Positions 29,552-38,450 are shown, numbered from the stretch's first letter. The stretch: 64,000 nt of DNA from Caloramator quimbayensis (GCF_900167605.1 NZ_FUYH01000010.1:1-64000); one strand, 5' to 3'. Notes: generated from the sequence alone by a model not told the origin. Made by a program: numbers and translations.

Positions 29552-31252
29552 ATGTACGCTAGTCAGGTATTAGTAATTTTGAATTTAATCTTTACCGCCA
29601 TAATTGGCATTTATTTTTATAACCTTTTAAAGGGACAGCAAAGCTCAAAGGTATACATAGAAAAGGAAAGCAAAAAAGAGCTTGATAAACTTGAAAAGAT
29701 GCGAAGGATGGCCCTTACAGTACCGCTTTCTGAAAAAACAAGACCTGCATCCTTTGAGGAGATAATAGGTCAAGAGAGGGGAATTAAAGCATTGAAGGCA
29801 GCCCTATGCGGTCCTAATCCTCAGCATGTTATAGTTTATGGACCTCCAGGTGTTGGTAAAACTGCTGCGGCAAGGCTTGTACTCGAAGAAGCTAAGAAAA
29901 ATCCTATATCGCCCTTTAAAAGTGAAGCTAAATTTGTTGAGGTGGATGCTACCACTGTAAGGTTTGATGATAGAGGAATTGCCGATCCTCTAATAGGTTC
30001 GGTACATGATCCTATATATCAAGGGGCAGGTCCCTTAGGAGTTGCAGGAATACCTCAGCCCAAGCCCGGAGCAGTTACAAAGGCCCATGGAGGAATACTT
30101 TTTCTCGATGAAATTGGAGAACTTCATCCAATTCAGATGAATAAGCTTTTAAAAGTTCTTGAGGATAGAAAAGTATTTTTAGACAGCGTATATTTCAGCT
30201 CAGAAGATCCTAACATTCCAACTCATATAAAAGATATATTTGAAAATGGGCTTCCAGCAGATTTCAGGCTTGTTGGTGCTACGACTAAAAATCCAGAAGA
30301 TATCTCGCCTGCAATTCGTTCAAGATGCGTTGAAATTTTCTTTAGAGAATTAACAAACGATGAAATAGAGATAATTGCAAAAAATGGTGCTAAAAAAGGC
30401 GGATTTTCTATAGATGATAGTGCAGCCAAAATGGTTAGCCGCTATGCTACTAACGGAAGAGATGCGATTAACATAGTTCAGCTTGCAGGAGGCATAGCTA
30501 TAAACGAGAATAGAAGAAATATAACAGTTGAAGATGTTGAGTGGGTAATAGAAAGCGGACATTATAATCCAAGACCAGAAAAGAAGATAGAACCACAACC
30601 TCAAATTGGATATGTAAACGGGCTTGCAGTTTATGGACCCAATATGGGTATGATTCTTGAAATTGAAGCTACCGCAATACCTCTTGAAAATTCAAATGGC
30701 AAAATAATGGTCACTGGTATCGTGGATGAGGAAGAAACGGGAACCTATGAGAAAAAATTTAGAAGAAAAAGTACATCAAGAGGTTCAGTAGATAATGTGC
30801 TTACAGTTATAAGAAAATATTTGAATGTGGATCCGAGAAAATATGATATACATATTAATTTTATAGGAGGAATACCTGTTGATGGCCCGTCAGCAGGAAT
30901 AGCTATCACAACTGCAATTTATAGTGCTATTTCAGGGATTCCAGTTGACAACAGCATAGCTATGACTGGTGAAATCTCTATCAGGGGATATGTAAAACCA
31001 ATAGGAGGTATTATGGCTAAAATTGAAGCTGCAAGAAAAGCAGGTGTAAAAAAAGTTATAATCCCCAATGAGAACTGGCAGGAAAGTTTTAAAGATATGG
31101 ATATAGAGATTATCCCCGTTCTTAGGATTGAAGATGTTATAAATTTAGCTTTAATTAATAACAATAAGAAAACTATGATAACAAATATTAATGCCGAGTC
31201 AAGCATTGGAGTGCTTTCAGCACAGGGAATGGAACAAAAATTAAGCAGCTAA
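29552..31252 (+). CDS. lonB: Membrane-linked Lon-type protease LonB
   Basis: A 566-residue ATP-dependent protease of the Bacillus LonB type, expressed in forespores in Bacillus. One N-terminal membrane helix (about residues 5-23) replaces the Lon N-domain. The AAA core has Walker A GPPGVGKT, Walker B GGILFLDEIGEL and the sensor region; the C-terminal Lon protease domain has the catalytic Ser in DGPSAGIA and the Lys in VKPIGGIMAKIEAA. The in-frame TTG at 29513 is rejected; GGAGGGG at 29540-29546 precedes the ATG at 29552. Lies directly upstream of lon, as in Bacillus. Confidence 0.93.
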   Translation: MYASQVLVILNLIFTAIIGIYFYNLLKGQQSSKVYIEKESKKELDKLEKMRRMALTVPLSEKTRPASFEEIIGQERGIKALKAALCGPNPQHVIVYGPPGVGKTAAARLVLEEAKKNPISPFKSEAKFVEVDATTVRFDDRGIADPLIGSVHDPIYQGAGPLGVAGIPQPKPGAVTKAHGGILFLDEIGELHPIQMNKLLKVLEDRKVFLDSVYFSSEDPNIPTHIKDIFENGLPADFRLVGATTKNPEDISPAIRSRCVEIFFRELTNDEIEIIAKNGAKKGGFSIDDSAAKMVSRYATNGRDAINIVQLAGGIAINENRRNITVEDVEWVIESGHYNPRPEKKIEPQPQIGYVNGLAVYGPNMGMILEIEATAIPLENSNGKIMVTGIVDEEETGTYEKKFRRKSTSRGSVDNVLTVIRKYLNVDPRKYDIHINFIGGIPVDGPSAGIAITTAIYSAISGIPVDNSIAMTGEISIRGYVKPIGGIMAKIEAARKAGVKKVIIPNENWQESFKDMDIEIIPVLRIEDVINLALINNNKKTMITNINAESSIGVLSAQGMEQKLSS

Positions 31253-31276
31253 AGTGAATGCTGGCTGCAATTTTTT
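31245..31276 (+). terminator. Weak terminator after lonB
   Basis: GCAGC (31245-31249) pairs with GCTGC (31264-31268), followed by a run of eight T. The short stem makes partial readthrough into lon possible. Confidence 0.55.
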
Positions 31277-31357
31277 TTATTTAGTTGGAAAAATTCTCTT
31301 TATAATATATAATATTATAAGCTAACCTTAATATCTCTTTAGAGAGGAGATGAAATT

Positions 31358-33685
31358 ATGGACGAAATTAAAAATAATATTTACCCTTTATTGCCTTTAA
31401 GAGGAATGACTATTTTCCCCCATATGGTACTTCATTTTGATGTTGGAAGAACAAAATCTATACTTGCCCTTGAAGAAGCTATGGTTAAGGATCAAATGAT
31501 TTTTCTTGTAGCACAGAAGGATGTCAAGGAGGAAAATCCAAGAGAAGATGATATATATAGAATTGGATGTGTATCAAAGATAAAGCAGATATTAAAGCTC
31601 CCAGGAGACATGATAAGAGTATTAGTTGAGGGACTTTACAGAGCTGAAATTGAAGAGATTACTAAAGAAGAACCCTATTTTGAGTGTAGACTTTATATAC
31701 ATACCGAAAAGGAAAATGAAAAAACAGTAGAAGTTGAGGCACTAATGAGACAGGCTATTTCTCATTTTGAGGAATATGTAAATCAAAGCAATTCAATACC
31801 CGATGAAATATTATCAACCATAACTGACATTAAAGAACCTGGAAAACTTTCAGATGTTATAACATCCTATCTTATAATAAGCTTAGAACAAAGGCAGGAG
31901 CTTTTAGAGGCTGTAGATCCTGTATTAAGGCTTAAAAAATTAATTGAAATAATGTTTAGAGAAATTGATATATTAAAAATGGAAAAAAAGATAGGAATGA
32001 AGGTAAAACGTAAGATTGATAAGATGCAAAAGGAATATTATCTGAGAGAACAGCTAAAGGTAATTCAAGAGGAACTCGGAGACAGGGATAGTATTGAAGC
32101 TGAGGTTGAGGAATATAAAAATAAAATAAACAAAGCTAAGCTCCCTAAGGAAGCAAAGGATAAAGCTTTATATGAGCTTTCAAGATATGAAAAGCTTACA
32201 GTGGGATCTCCAGAAGGAGGAATAATAAGAACGTATCTTGACTGGCTTGTTGAGCTCCCTTGGGCAAAGGAAACTAAGGATATAGATGATATAGGGAAGG
32301 TTAGGGAAGTCCTTGAAAAGGAGCATTATGGTCTTGAAGATGTTAAGCAAAGAATACTTGAATATTTTGCTGTAAGAAAACTGAATAAGAGTATGAAGGG
32401 TCCAATACTTTGTCTTGTAGGCCCTCCAGGAGTTGGTAAAACTTCTATAGCACGTTCAATTGCTAATGCAATGAATAGAAAATTCGTAAGAATGTCCCTC
32501 GGAGGAGTAAGGGATGAGGCTGAAATAAGAGGCCACAGAAGGACCTATATAGGAGCTATTCCTGGAAGGATAATTTATAATATAAAGCTTGCAGGAACTA
32601 AAAATCCAGTTTTTCTTTTCGATGAAATAGATAAAATGAGTTCAGATTTTAGAGGAGATCCTGCTGATGCTCTTTTAGAAGTTCTCGATGCTGAACAAAA
32701 CCACAGCTTTAGGGATCATTACCTCGAGATTCCCTTTGATTTGTCAAAGGTTCTTTTCATAACCACTGCAAACACAACCGATACTATACCAAGGCCTCTT
32801 TTAGACAGAATGGAAATCATTCAGATTTCAGGTTACACAGATGAGGAGAAATTTAATATCTGCACAAGATATCTAATACCAAGGCAGATAAAGGAAAACG
32901 GTCTTAAGGAAGATAATATATCATTAAGCGATAAGGCTGTAAAAGATGTTATAAGCTTTTATACAAGAGAATCAGGGGTTAGAAATCTCGAAAGAAAGAT
33001 AGGCACGATTTGCAGGAAAGCAGCTATGGAAATAGTCGAGAACCCAAATAAAACTGTAAAAATAAATCAGAGCAATTTGCAAAAATATTTAGGAGTACCT
33101 CGCTATAAATATGAAGAAAAGGCTAAAAAAGATCAAATAGGAGTTGTTATGGGCCTTGCATGGACGGCATACGGAGGAGATACTCTTCCTGTTGAGGTAG
33201 TTCCTATGGCGGGAAATGGTAAACTCGAGCTTACAGGACAGCTTGGAGATGTTATGAAGGAATCTGCAAAAGCAGGATACAGCTATATACGTGCAAACGC
33301 CTCGAAATTTGGTATAGATGAGGAGTTCTATAAGAATACTGATATACATATACATGTTCCTGAGGGAGCAGTTCCAAAGGATGGACCATCTGCAGGGGTT
33401 ACAATGGTAACTGCTATGGTATCAGCCCTTTCTAAAAAACCTGTAAGAAGTGATATAGCTATGACAGGGGAAATTACGCTTACAGGAAGGGTTCTTGCTA
33501 TAGGTGGAGTTAAGGAAAAGTCTCTTTCGGCCTATAGAGCAGGTATTACAAATATAATACTTCCAGCAGAGAATAAGAAGGATATTGAAAAAATACCTGA
33601 AAACATAAAAAAGAAGATTAAATTTATATTTGCAGAAAGAATAGAAGAAGTATTAGATGCTGCATTAAAGGGTGAGGAAAAATGA
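31358..33685 (+). CDS. lon: ATP-dependent protease Lon (LonA)
   Basis: A 775-residue cytosolic AAA+ serine protease that degrades misfolded and regulatory proteins. The substrate-binding N-domain (residues 1-200) begins with YPLLPLRGMTIFPHMVLHFDVGR. Walker A is GPPGVGKTSIARSIA, Walker B VFLFDEIDKM, and the protease domain has the catalytic Ser in PKDGPSAGVTM and the Lys in GGVKEKSLSA. GAGAGGAG precedes the ATG. The stop overlaps the engB start. Confidence 0.97.
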   Translation: MDEIKNNIYPLLPLRGMTIFPHMVLHFDVGRTKSILALEEAMVKDQMIFLVAQKDVKEENPREDDIYRIGCVSKIKQILKLPGDMIRVLVEGLYRAEIEEITKEEPYFECRLYIHTEKENEKTVEVEALMRQAISHFEEYVNQSNSIPDEILSTITDIKEPGKLSDVITSYLIISLEQRQELLEAVDPVLRLKKLIEIMFREIDILKMEKKIGMKVKRKIDKMQKEYYLREQLKVIQEELGDRDSIEAEVEEYKNKINKAKLPKEAKDKALYELSRYEKLTVGSPEGGIIRTYLDWLVELPWAKETKDIDDIGKVREVLEKEHYGLEDVKQRILEYFAVRKLNKSMKGPILCLVGPPGVGKTSIARSIANAMNRKFVRMSLGGVRDEAEIRGHRRTYIGAIPGRIIYNIKLAGTKNPVFLFDEIDKMSSDFRGDPADALLEVLDAEQNHSFRDHYLEIPFDLSKVLFITTANTTDTIPRPLLDRMEIIQISGYTDEEKFNICTRYLIPRQIKENGLKEDNISLSDKAVKDVISFYTRESGVRNLERKIGTICRKAAMEIVENPNKTVKINQSNLQKYLGVPRYKYEEKAKKDQIGVVMGLAWTAYGGDTLPVEVVPMAGNGKLELTGQLGDVMKESAKAGYSYIRANASKFGIDEEFYKNTDIHIHVPEGAVPKDGPSAGVTMVTAMVSALSKKPVRSDIAMTGEITLTGRVLAIGGVKEKSLSAYRAGITNIILPAENKKDIEKIPENIKKKIKFIFAERIEEVLDAALKGEEK

Positions 33686-34266
33686 TTATTAAAAAAGCTG
33701 AACTTGCTGCCACAGCAGTGGCAGCATCTCAATACCCCAAAGAAGGATATCCAGAAGCAGCCTTTGTAGGAAGGTCTAATGTTGGGAAGTCATCCCTAAT
33801 TAATTCCCTCTTAAATAGAAAATCCCTTGCAAGGATTAGCAGCGTACCGGGGAAAACGAGGACAATAAACTTTTATAACATTAATGATGAATATTACTTT
33901 GTTGATCTCCCAGGATACGGTTATGCTAAGGTTTCAAAGGAAGAAAAGAAAAAATGGGCAGGTATTATTGAAGGATATCTTTTTAATAGAAATGAGCTTA
34001 AGATTATATTTTTACTCGTTGATATCAGGCATGAACCAACTGAAGATGATAAGCTTATGCTCGAGTGGATAAAATCCAGCAATCATAAATTTGCAGTCAT
34101 AGCAACAAAAAGCGATAAACTGTCAAAAAATCAGATGATAAAGAATATAAATATTATAAAAAAGTCTTTAATGCTAAGCGATGAAGATTTTTTAATACCT
34201 TTTTCTTCACAAACAAAACAAAATAGAGAAGAAATTTTAGATTTAATAGAGTCTATTAAATTATAA
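33682..34266 (+). CDS. engB: Ribosome biogenesis GTPase EngB/YsxC
   Basis: A 194-residue GTPase needed for 50S subunit assembly. G1 is GRSNVGKSSLINSLL, the switch region has SSVPGKTRTINFY, G3 is DLPGYGYAK, G4 is TKSDKL and G5 lies in PFSSQTK. It overlaps lon by four bases (ATGA), the arrangement seen in Bacillus, so it is coupled to lon. Confidence 0.96.
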   Translation: MIIKKAELAATAVAASQYPKEGYPEAAFVGRSNVGKSSLINSLLNRKSLARISSVPGKTRTINFYNINDEYYFVDLPGYGYAKVSKEEKKKWAGIIEGYLFNRNELKIIFLLVDIRHEPTEDDKLMLEWIKSSNHKFAVIATKSDKLSKNQMIKNINIIKKSLMLSDEDFLIPFSSQTKQNREEILDLIESIKL

Positions 34267-34283
34267 TTATATGGGAGTTTTCC

Positions 34284-35015
34284 ATGGGCAGGAATTTAAA
34301 TTATATAGAAATCCTTAAAGCAGTTTCAATAGTAATTTTTCTTGCTCTTCCTCCATGGTTTGCCATGAGGAAGTATTTAAAAAATTATATAAGCAGAGCA
34401 CTTCTTATTATCACTTTTATTGCGTATATTGCAGCTACAATTTTTACTCAAAATGTAATTCCTTTTATTGCTGTAATATTAACCTTTTATTTTGCGGTAA
34501 AAATGAAAGATAACGATGAAATGCTTTATTATTTAAGACCTCTTGAAAGCAAGAAAGAAGAAATTATATTGTATTCCTTTGCGTTTAAGTTTTTTACGAT
34601 GATTATAAATATTTTTTTTGTCATGCTGCTTTATAAATTTGGAATAAAAGCTAAGGAACAGGATATATATAATATATTTCTAAAGTCAGGCTGGGGTCAA
34701 ACCATACTCCTTGTTATTATGACAGTTGTTACTGCTCCAATAGTTGAAGAGTTTGTTTTCAGGCATATATTATACAGAGGATTTAAAAAGAAGATAGGAA
34801 ATGTATTTTCTGCTATTTTAAGCAGCTTATTGTTTACGCTTTTACATTTTAACATTGCAGGTTCGATTTCATATTTTGCCGTAGGTATTTTTAACTGTTA
34901 TCTATATGAAAAGTATGGATATAGGGCAGCGGTTATAAACCATTTTGTATTTAATTTCATTTCTGTGCTTATGATTATTCTTATGAAGGCTTTTAAGCTG
35001 CCTAACGTGGTATAG
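34284..35015 (+). CDS. CPBP family intramembrane metalloprotease
   Basis: A 243-residue polytopic membrane protein with about six to seven helices. The three family motifs are present: EEFVFRHILYRG (EExxxR), LFTLLHF (FxxxH) and NHFVFN (HxxxN), as in Rce1-type CAAX proteases and bacteriocin-immunity relatives. GGGAG lies upstream of the ATG at 34284. It is 17 bases after engB and probably cotranscribed. The substrate is unknown. A palindromic repeat begins right after the stop. Confidence 0.88.
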   Translation: MGRNLNYIEILKAVSIVIFLALPPWFAMRKYLKNYISRALLIITFIAYIAATIFTQNVIPFIAVILTFYFAVKMKDNDEMLYYLRPLESKKEEIILYSFAFKFFTMIINIFFVMLLYKFGIKAKEQDIYNIFLKSGWGQTILLVIMTVVTAPIVEEFVFRHILYRGFKKKIGNVFSAILSSLLFTLLHFNIAGSISYFAVGIFNCYLYEKYGYRAAVINHFVFNFISVLMIILMKAFKLPNVV

Positions 35016-35018
35016 TAG

Positions 35019-35200
35019 AGCATAAATCTGCACAGCCAATCTTATTCGCTTGTTAAGAAGCTTTAAGCCTTGCTTCCTTGAAAATTAAGAACTTTTGGAA
35101 CTCGCTGCGCTCAAACAACCAAAAGTTCTATTATTTTCTGCGTCATCAAGGCAAAAGCTTCTAAAACTTGCTTTATATTGTCTTTAGCAGATTTATGCTC
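35019..35200 (+). repeat. Long palindromic dispersed repeat, copy B
   Basis: About 182 bases. Outer arms GAGCATAAATCTGC (35019-35032) and GCAGATTTATGCTC (35187-35200) are perfectly complementary but unlike the outer arms of copy A. Inner helices AGAAGCTTT/AAAGCTTCT, GCCTTG/CAAGGC and AGAACTTTTGG/CCAAAAGTTCT keep pairing where the sequence differs from copy A. It starts four bases after the CPBP gene stop. Confidence 0.85.
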
Positions 35201-35228
35201 TTAAAAATAATGGAAAAAGGTAATCAGA

Positions 35229-35290
35229 CCATAAATCTGTACAGACAATCTTATTTAATGCATCAAGAAGTTTTAAGATAGGGCTTATAT
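35229..35290 (+). repeat. Palindromic dispersed repeat, left-end fragment (copy D)
   Basis: CCATAAATCTGTACAGACAA followed by TCTTATTTAATGCATCAAGAAG resembles the left arm of copy B (CATAAATCTGCACAGCCAATCTTATTCGCTTGTTAAGAAG, given here only for alignment in two parts). The right arm is absent. Confidence 0.5.
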
Positions 35291-35296
35291 TTGTAA

Positions 35297-35341
35297 AAAG
35301 GCCCATGGATTGCTTAAATTAAGCAGTCTATGGGCTTTATA
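35297..35341. terminator. Bidirectional terminator between CPBP gene and the small-protein island
   Basis: GCCCATGGATTGCTTAA (35301-35317) pairs with TTAAGCAGTCTATGGGC (35319-35335) with two G-T pairs; the innermost pairs form the loop. A/T runs flank both sides. It can stop plus-strand readthrough and the converging minus-strand island. Confidence 0.8.
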
Positions 35342-35364
35342 TAAATTTGATTGTTTTTAGAACT

Positions 35365-35850
35365 TTAACGTTTCTTTTTAGGTGTAGCTTTATCAAGGAC
35401 TCCCTTTAGCCTCAAAAAATTTATTATATCATCAATCATCTTGCACTTATCCTCAGGGAGGAAGGGTTTTAAGGAATTAAGAACCTCAACCCTTATATCT
35501 CCCTTTTTGTTTGACGGCATCGAAATATCTTGAGGATTAATACCCATGCTTTGAAGCATAGATGAAACCTGATTCATATCTACATTATTAAGCATTTCAG
35601 ATATGGATTGAGGATTGCCTTTTGTTAGATTTTCCACAGATTGTTTTATATCGCTGCTATTTTTTCCTGTAAGATTAGAAAGCATTGAAGACAGCTGATT
35701 TATGTCAACGTTATTCAGCATTCCAAGCAGGGATGATAAGTCGAAATTCATAGGCAGATTTGGCATATTGTTTTGATTAGCATTTGGATATTGATTATAC
35801 TGCTGATTTTGATTAGGACTTTCTTTTTTACTTTTATGATGATGTCCCAT
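35365..35850 (-). CDS. Asn/Gln-rich small protein of the membrane-protein island (gene 10)
   Basis: A 161-residue protein. The N-terminus (GHHHKSKKESPNQNQQYNQYPN) is His/Asn/Gln-rich and disordered. Two similar units follow: LLGMLNNVDINQLSSMLSNLTG and MLNNVDMNQVSSMLQSMGINPQ. The C-terminal module LNSLKPFLPEDKCKMIDDIINFLR is shared with the protein at 37911-38168. The frame is open to 35877, but AGGGGTG selects the ATG at 35850. No membrane helix. Function unknown; last of ten minus-strand genes, ahead of a terminator. Confidence 0.75.
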   Translation of the reverse strand: MGHHHKSKKESPNQNQQYNQYPNANQNNMPNLPMNFDLSSLLGMLNNVDINQLSSMLSNLTGKNSSDIKQSVENLTKGNPQSISEMLNNVDMNQVSSMLQSMGINPQDISMPSNKKGDIRVEVLNSLKPFLPEDKCKMIDDIINFLRLKGVLDKATPKKKR

Positions 35851-35881
35851 TATTTCACCCCTTTCAAAGGATAACATCGTT

Positions 35882-36262
35882 TTATTCTTCTTTGTTTTCA
35901 GTTTCTAAGTCTTCATTTTTATTTAATTTTTGAATAAGAAATAAAAGTGCAATGATTAATACTGTAAATAATATGTTGTCTTGCGAGTTTGAAGAATAGC
36001 TGTTAAAAAATCCAAAGGTGTTTTCGGCGCAATTATTATTTTGACAGCAATCCTTATTTAAAGATTCTGCTTTGATATTTTTTGAGTGTTTCTTATGTTT
36101 TTTTCTATTTTTATCCCATTCACAGCAGGGGCTATAATATGGACATGTACTATAGGTATTATTATTGAAACTGTATAGGGAAGAGATGATAAGTATCAAT
36201 AAAATTATGTCTATATAGTTTTCATCAATATTAAAATTGCTTAATAAATCGCTGTAATTCAT
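35882..36262 (-). CDS. Small two-helix membrane protein of the island (gene 9)
   Basis: A 126-residue protein with hydrophobic segments at about residues 17-33 and 96-113. The loop between them is rich in Cys, Lys and His (CPYYSPCCEWDKNRKKHKKHSK, CCQNNNC). The tail CAENTFGFFNSYSSNSQDNILFTVLIIALLFLIQ matches the protein at 37558-37863 (CNQFGFFNKYSSQSG...NVLFIILILALLLLL), showing a shared module. AGAGGGA lies ahead of the ATG. Unknown function. Confidence 0.75.
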   Translation of the reverse strand: MNYSDLLSNFNIDENYIDIILLILIISSLYSFNNNTYSTCPYYSPCCEWDKNRKKHKKHSKNIKAESLNKDCCQNNNCAENTFGFFNSYSSNSQDNILFTVLIIALLFLIQKLNKNEDLETENKEE

Positions 36263-36328
36263 GCTATCCCTCTTAAAAGCTATAGATTCTAATAATAATG
36301 TATTCTAAATTCAAAAATCTGTTACAAA

Positions 36329-36361
36329 AAAATAAAGGAGGAATAAATCCTCCTTTATTTT
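36329..36361 (-). terminator. Terminator after island gene 8
   Basis: AATAAAGGAGG and CCTCCTTTATT form a perfect stem around seven bases, flanked by A/T runs. It lies between gene 8 and gene 9 on the minus strand, so genes 9-10 may be a separate or readthrough unit. Confidence 0.8.
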
Positions 36362-36640
36362 TTAGCATCCTCCCATTATGCCTTTACCGCATCCGCAGTA
36401 TACAAGAAGGAAGAGAGCAATTATAAAGAGTATGCCATTGTCTATTAATCCTCCAAAGAACCCGCCGTCGTCATCATCGTCATCGCAGTCATGGGATTTT
36501 TTCTTAGAAAATTGAAGTACTACAAGTATAAGGATGATTAGAGTCCATGGATTGCTGTAGTTGCATCCGCAGCCCATACCTCCACCGTATGATGGATATG
36601 AGTATACAGGCTGGCAGCAAGCATAATGTTTCTTTGACAT
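36362..36640 (-). CDS. Small Cys/Gly-rich two-helix membrane protein (gene 8, MSKKHY family)
   Basis: A 92-residue protein. Layout: MSKKHYACCQPVYSYPSY, a Gly/Cys turn (GGGMGCGCNYSN), helix 1 (WTLIILILVVLQF), an acidic loop (HDCDDDDDDGGFF), helix 2 (GILFIIALFLLVYCGCG) and a Cys-Gly tail. It closely resembles the next two upstream genes and more weakly a third. The helix-2 block recalls short YjcZ-like sporulation peptides, but that is only resemblance. GGGGG precedes the ATG. Confidence 0.78.
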   Translation of the reverse strand: MSKKHYACCQPVYSYPSYGGGMGCGCNYSNPWTLIILILVVLQFSKKKSHDCDDDDDDGGFFGGLIDNGILFIIALFLLVYCGCGKGIMGGC

Positions 36641-36700
36641 TTTAAAATCCCCCTTTACTTCTTAAATAATATATTTTTAAAATATAATGTAGGGCTATTT

Positions 36701-36723
36701 GTAAGGGGAAAAATTCCCCTTAC
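36701..36723 (-). other. Hairpin after island gene 7
   Basis: GTAAGGGG (36701-36708) and CCCCTTAC (36716-36723) pair around AAAAATT, starting one base past the gene 7 stop. No T tract follows on the minus strand, so it may act as an mRNA end-stabiliser rather than a terminator. Confidence 0.5.
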
Positions 36724-36724
36724 A

Positions 36725-36979
36725 TTAGCAGTCGTATTTCATAAGGCCTTTGCCGCATCCGCAGTACATAAGAAGGAAGAGAGCGATTATAAAGAGTATG
36801 CCGTTGTCTATTAATCCTCCGCACCAGTCATGACCTTTCTTGTTTGAAAATTGGAGAACAACGAGTATCAGTATGATTAATGTCCATGGGTTGCTGTAGT
36901 TGCATCCGCAGCCCATGCCTCCACCGTATGATGGATATGAGCATGCAGGCTGGCAGCAAGAATAATGCTTCTTTGACAT
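36725..36979 (-). CDS. Small Cys/Gly-rich two-helix membrane protein (gene 7, MSKKHY family)
   Basis: 84 residues, nearly the same as gene 8 in the first 50 (MSKKHYSCCQPACSYPSYGGGMGCGCNYSNPWTLII split across positions 1-36), but the acidic loop is shortened to KGHDWCGG. Helix 2 (GILFIIALFLLMYCGCGKG) is conserved. Recent tandem duplication is the simplest origin. Confidence 0.78.
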   Translation of the reverse strand: MSKKHYSCCQPACSYPSYGGGMGCGCNYSNPWTLIILILVVLQFSNKKGHDWCGGLIDNGILFIIALFLLMYCGCGKGLMKYDC

Positions 36980-37039
36980 ATAAAATCCTCCTTTACTTCT
37001 TAATGATATTATTTTTTTTAACTTCTCTATCTTTTATCA

Positions 37040-37267
37040 TTAGTACTTTCCACAGCCGCAGTATACAAGAAGAAAAAGAGTTATTATAAAGAGTATGCCA
37101 TTGTCTATTAAGCCTCCGAAGAAGCCCTCATCATCACAATCATGGTCTTTCTTATTAGAGAATTTTAATACTATTAATATAAGGATTATTAGGGGCCATA
37201 TATTATTATAGTTACATCCGCATCCGGTTTGAGGATAGCAGCAATATTCATAATGTTTCTTTGACAT
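37040..37267 (-). CDS. Small Cys-rich two-helix membrane protein (gene 6, MSKKHY family)
   Basis: 75 residues: MSKKHYEYCCYPQTGCGCNY, then helix 1 (IWPLIILILIVLKF), loop NKKDHDCDDEGFFGG and helix 2 (GILFIITLFLLVYCGCGKY). A shorter N-terminal region than genes 7 and 8, but the same architecture. GGAGGTATCA precedes the ATG. Confidence 0.78.
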   Translation of the reverse strand: MSKKHYEYCCYPQTGCGCNYNNIWPLIILILIVLKFSNKKDHDCDDEGFFGGLIDNGILFIITLFLLVYCGCGKY

Positions 37268-37296
37268 ATTGATACCTCCTTAAAAACATATAAATT

Positions 37297-37527
37297 TTAA
37301 TATTTTTTACAGCTGCAGTTTATAAGAAGGAATAAAGTTATAATATAAAGGATGCTGTTATCTATTATCTGCTTATCTTTATGCCTGCCATTACTTCCAA
37401 ATTGGAGAATTACTAAAATCAATATACACAGGCTGTAGATATTAAAACTTTCACCATAACATTCATACATATCCGAAGGCTTTTTATATTCACAGCAGCA
37501 TCTTGTAAATCTATGTCTTCTTGACAT
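37297..37527 (-). CDS. Small Cys-rich two-helix membrane protein (gene 5, divergent family member)
   Basis: 76 residues starting MSRRHRFTRCCCEYKKPSD. Helix 1 is LCILILVILQF and helix 2 SILYIITLFLLINCSCKKY. The acidic Cys loop is replaced by GSNGRHKDKQIIDN, so this copy is basic rather than acidic. GAGGAGA precedes the ATG. Confidence 0.75.
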   Translation of the reverse strand: MSRRHRFTRCCCEYKKPSDMYECYGESFNIYSLCILILVILQFGSNGRHKDKQIIDNSILYIITLFLLINCSCKKY

Positions 37528-37557
37528 TTTATCTCCTCACTTTCAATAAAATTTTAG

Positions 37558-37863
37558 TTAATCCTCATCGCGGGTATTTTGTGAACCAAGGAGAAGCAGT
37601 AGAGCAAGTATTAATATAATGAATAAAACATTTCCTCCAAGGCCGCTCTGAGATGAATACTTGTTAAAGAAACCGAATTGGTTACAGCCATCTGAGCCAG
37701 TTGATGCTCCTGCTACTCCTGGATTAAAATATACGAGGTTTCCTCCAGAAGGATTGCTACTAGAACCGCCAAGAGCAGGAATAACTAATAATAGCAGCAG
37801 GAGTATTAAAATAAAGTTATTTCCTTTTCCGAAGTTTTTTCCAAAGATATTATTAAAATCCAT
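37558..37863 (-). CDS. Small two-helix membrane protein (gene 4)
   Basis: 101 residues. Helix 1 (FILILLLLLLVIPALGG) is followed by a Gly/Ser/Asn-rich loop with YFNPGVAGAS and CNQFGFFNKYSS, then helix 2 (NVLFIILILALLLLLG). It shares the FGFFN-helix module with gene 9 and the FNPG-type loop with genes 1 and 2. GAGGTG lies upstream of the ATG. Confidence 0.75.
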   Translation of the reverse strand: MDFNNIFGKNFGKGNNFILILLLLLLVIPALGGSSSNPSGGNLVYFNPGVAGASTGSDGCNQFGFFNKYSSQSGLGGNVLFIILILALLLLLGSQNTRDED

Positions 37864-37910
37864 ACTTACACCTCACTTTATTTTATATCTGTGAGCAATT
37901 TCAATTAGAT

Positions 37911-38168
37911 TTAAGATTCTAAATTTCCATCCTGATGCAAAGTTTCTATATCATCGTTTATTTTTGAATTGTCTTCTTCATCTATAGTACTGAAGGTTTT
38001 TATAATATCATCGATTATAATCTGCTTATCATCAGGTAGAAAGTCCTTTAGGACATTTAATATTTTTATCCTTTCATCGTTTTGTCTTAATCTTAGATTT
38101 TCTGCATAGGGATTTATATTAAGGCTTGATATTAACTTTAAAAATTGATGTACTTCATTTTCCTTCAT
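37911..38168 (-). CDS. Small soluble helical protein of the island (gene 3)
   Basis: 85 residues, no membrane helix. The block RIKILNVLKDFLPDDKQIIIDDIIKTF matches the C-terminal module of gene 10 (RVEVLNSLKPFLPEDKCKMIDDIINFL). The frame is open to 38213, but GGGGTG selects the ATG at 38168. Acidic tail. The module recurs in uncharacterised clostridial proteins; function unknown. Confidence 0.75.
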   Translation of the reverse strand: MKENEVHQFLKLISSLNINPYAENLRLRQNDERIKILNVLKDFLPDDKQIIIDDIIKTFSTIDEEDNSKINDDIETLHQDGNLES

Positions 38169-38216
38169 ATATTTCACCCCATTTTGCACTATGTAATGGG
38201 GGGAATCCCCCACTTA

Positions 38217-38417
38217 TTAATCATCGCAGCAGTCATGATGATCGGGCTTATTGCAGAAGCAGAGGAAGAAAAGTATTACTAAAATCCATATCCATAAATT
38301 GCTGCCAGATCCAAAGGTATTGCAGCTTCCAATTGCGCCAGGATTAAAGCATGGGCTGCAGGGATTAAACTGATTAGGCGGGCAGCATTTATAGTATCCA
38401 CAGCATGAACGTGACAT
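38217..38417 (-). CDS. Small Cys-rich one-helix membrane protein (gene 2)
   Basis: 66 residues with about 11 Cys: MSRSCCGYYKCCPPNQFNPC, then SPCFNPGAIGSCNTFGSGSN, one helix (LWIWILVILFFLCFC) and a metal-binding-like tail NKPDHHDCCDD. GGAGGG lies upstream. The tail and FNPG loop link it to gene 1. Confidence 0.75.
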   Translation of the reverse strand: MSRSCCGYYKCCPPNQFNPCSPCFNPGAIGSCNTFGSGSNLWIWILVILFFLCFCNKPDHHDCCDD

Positions 38418-38450
38418 TATATTTCCCTCCTTAATAACGATAGATATTTA

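Noticed and set aside
36362-38417. Possible bacteriocin or lantibiotic precursor cluster, given many small Cys-rich proteins
   Set aside because: No leader or GG cleavage pattern, modification enzyme or dedicated exporter; membrane helices dominate.
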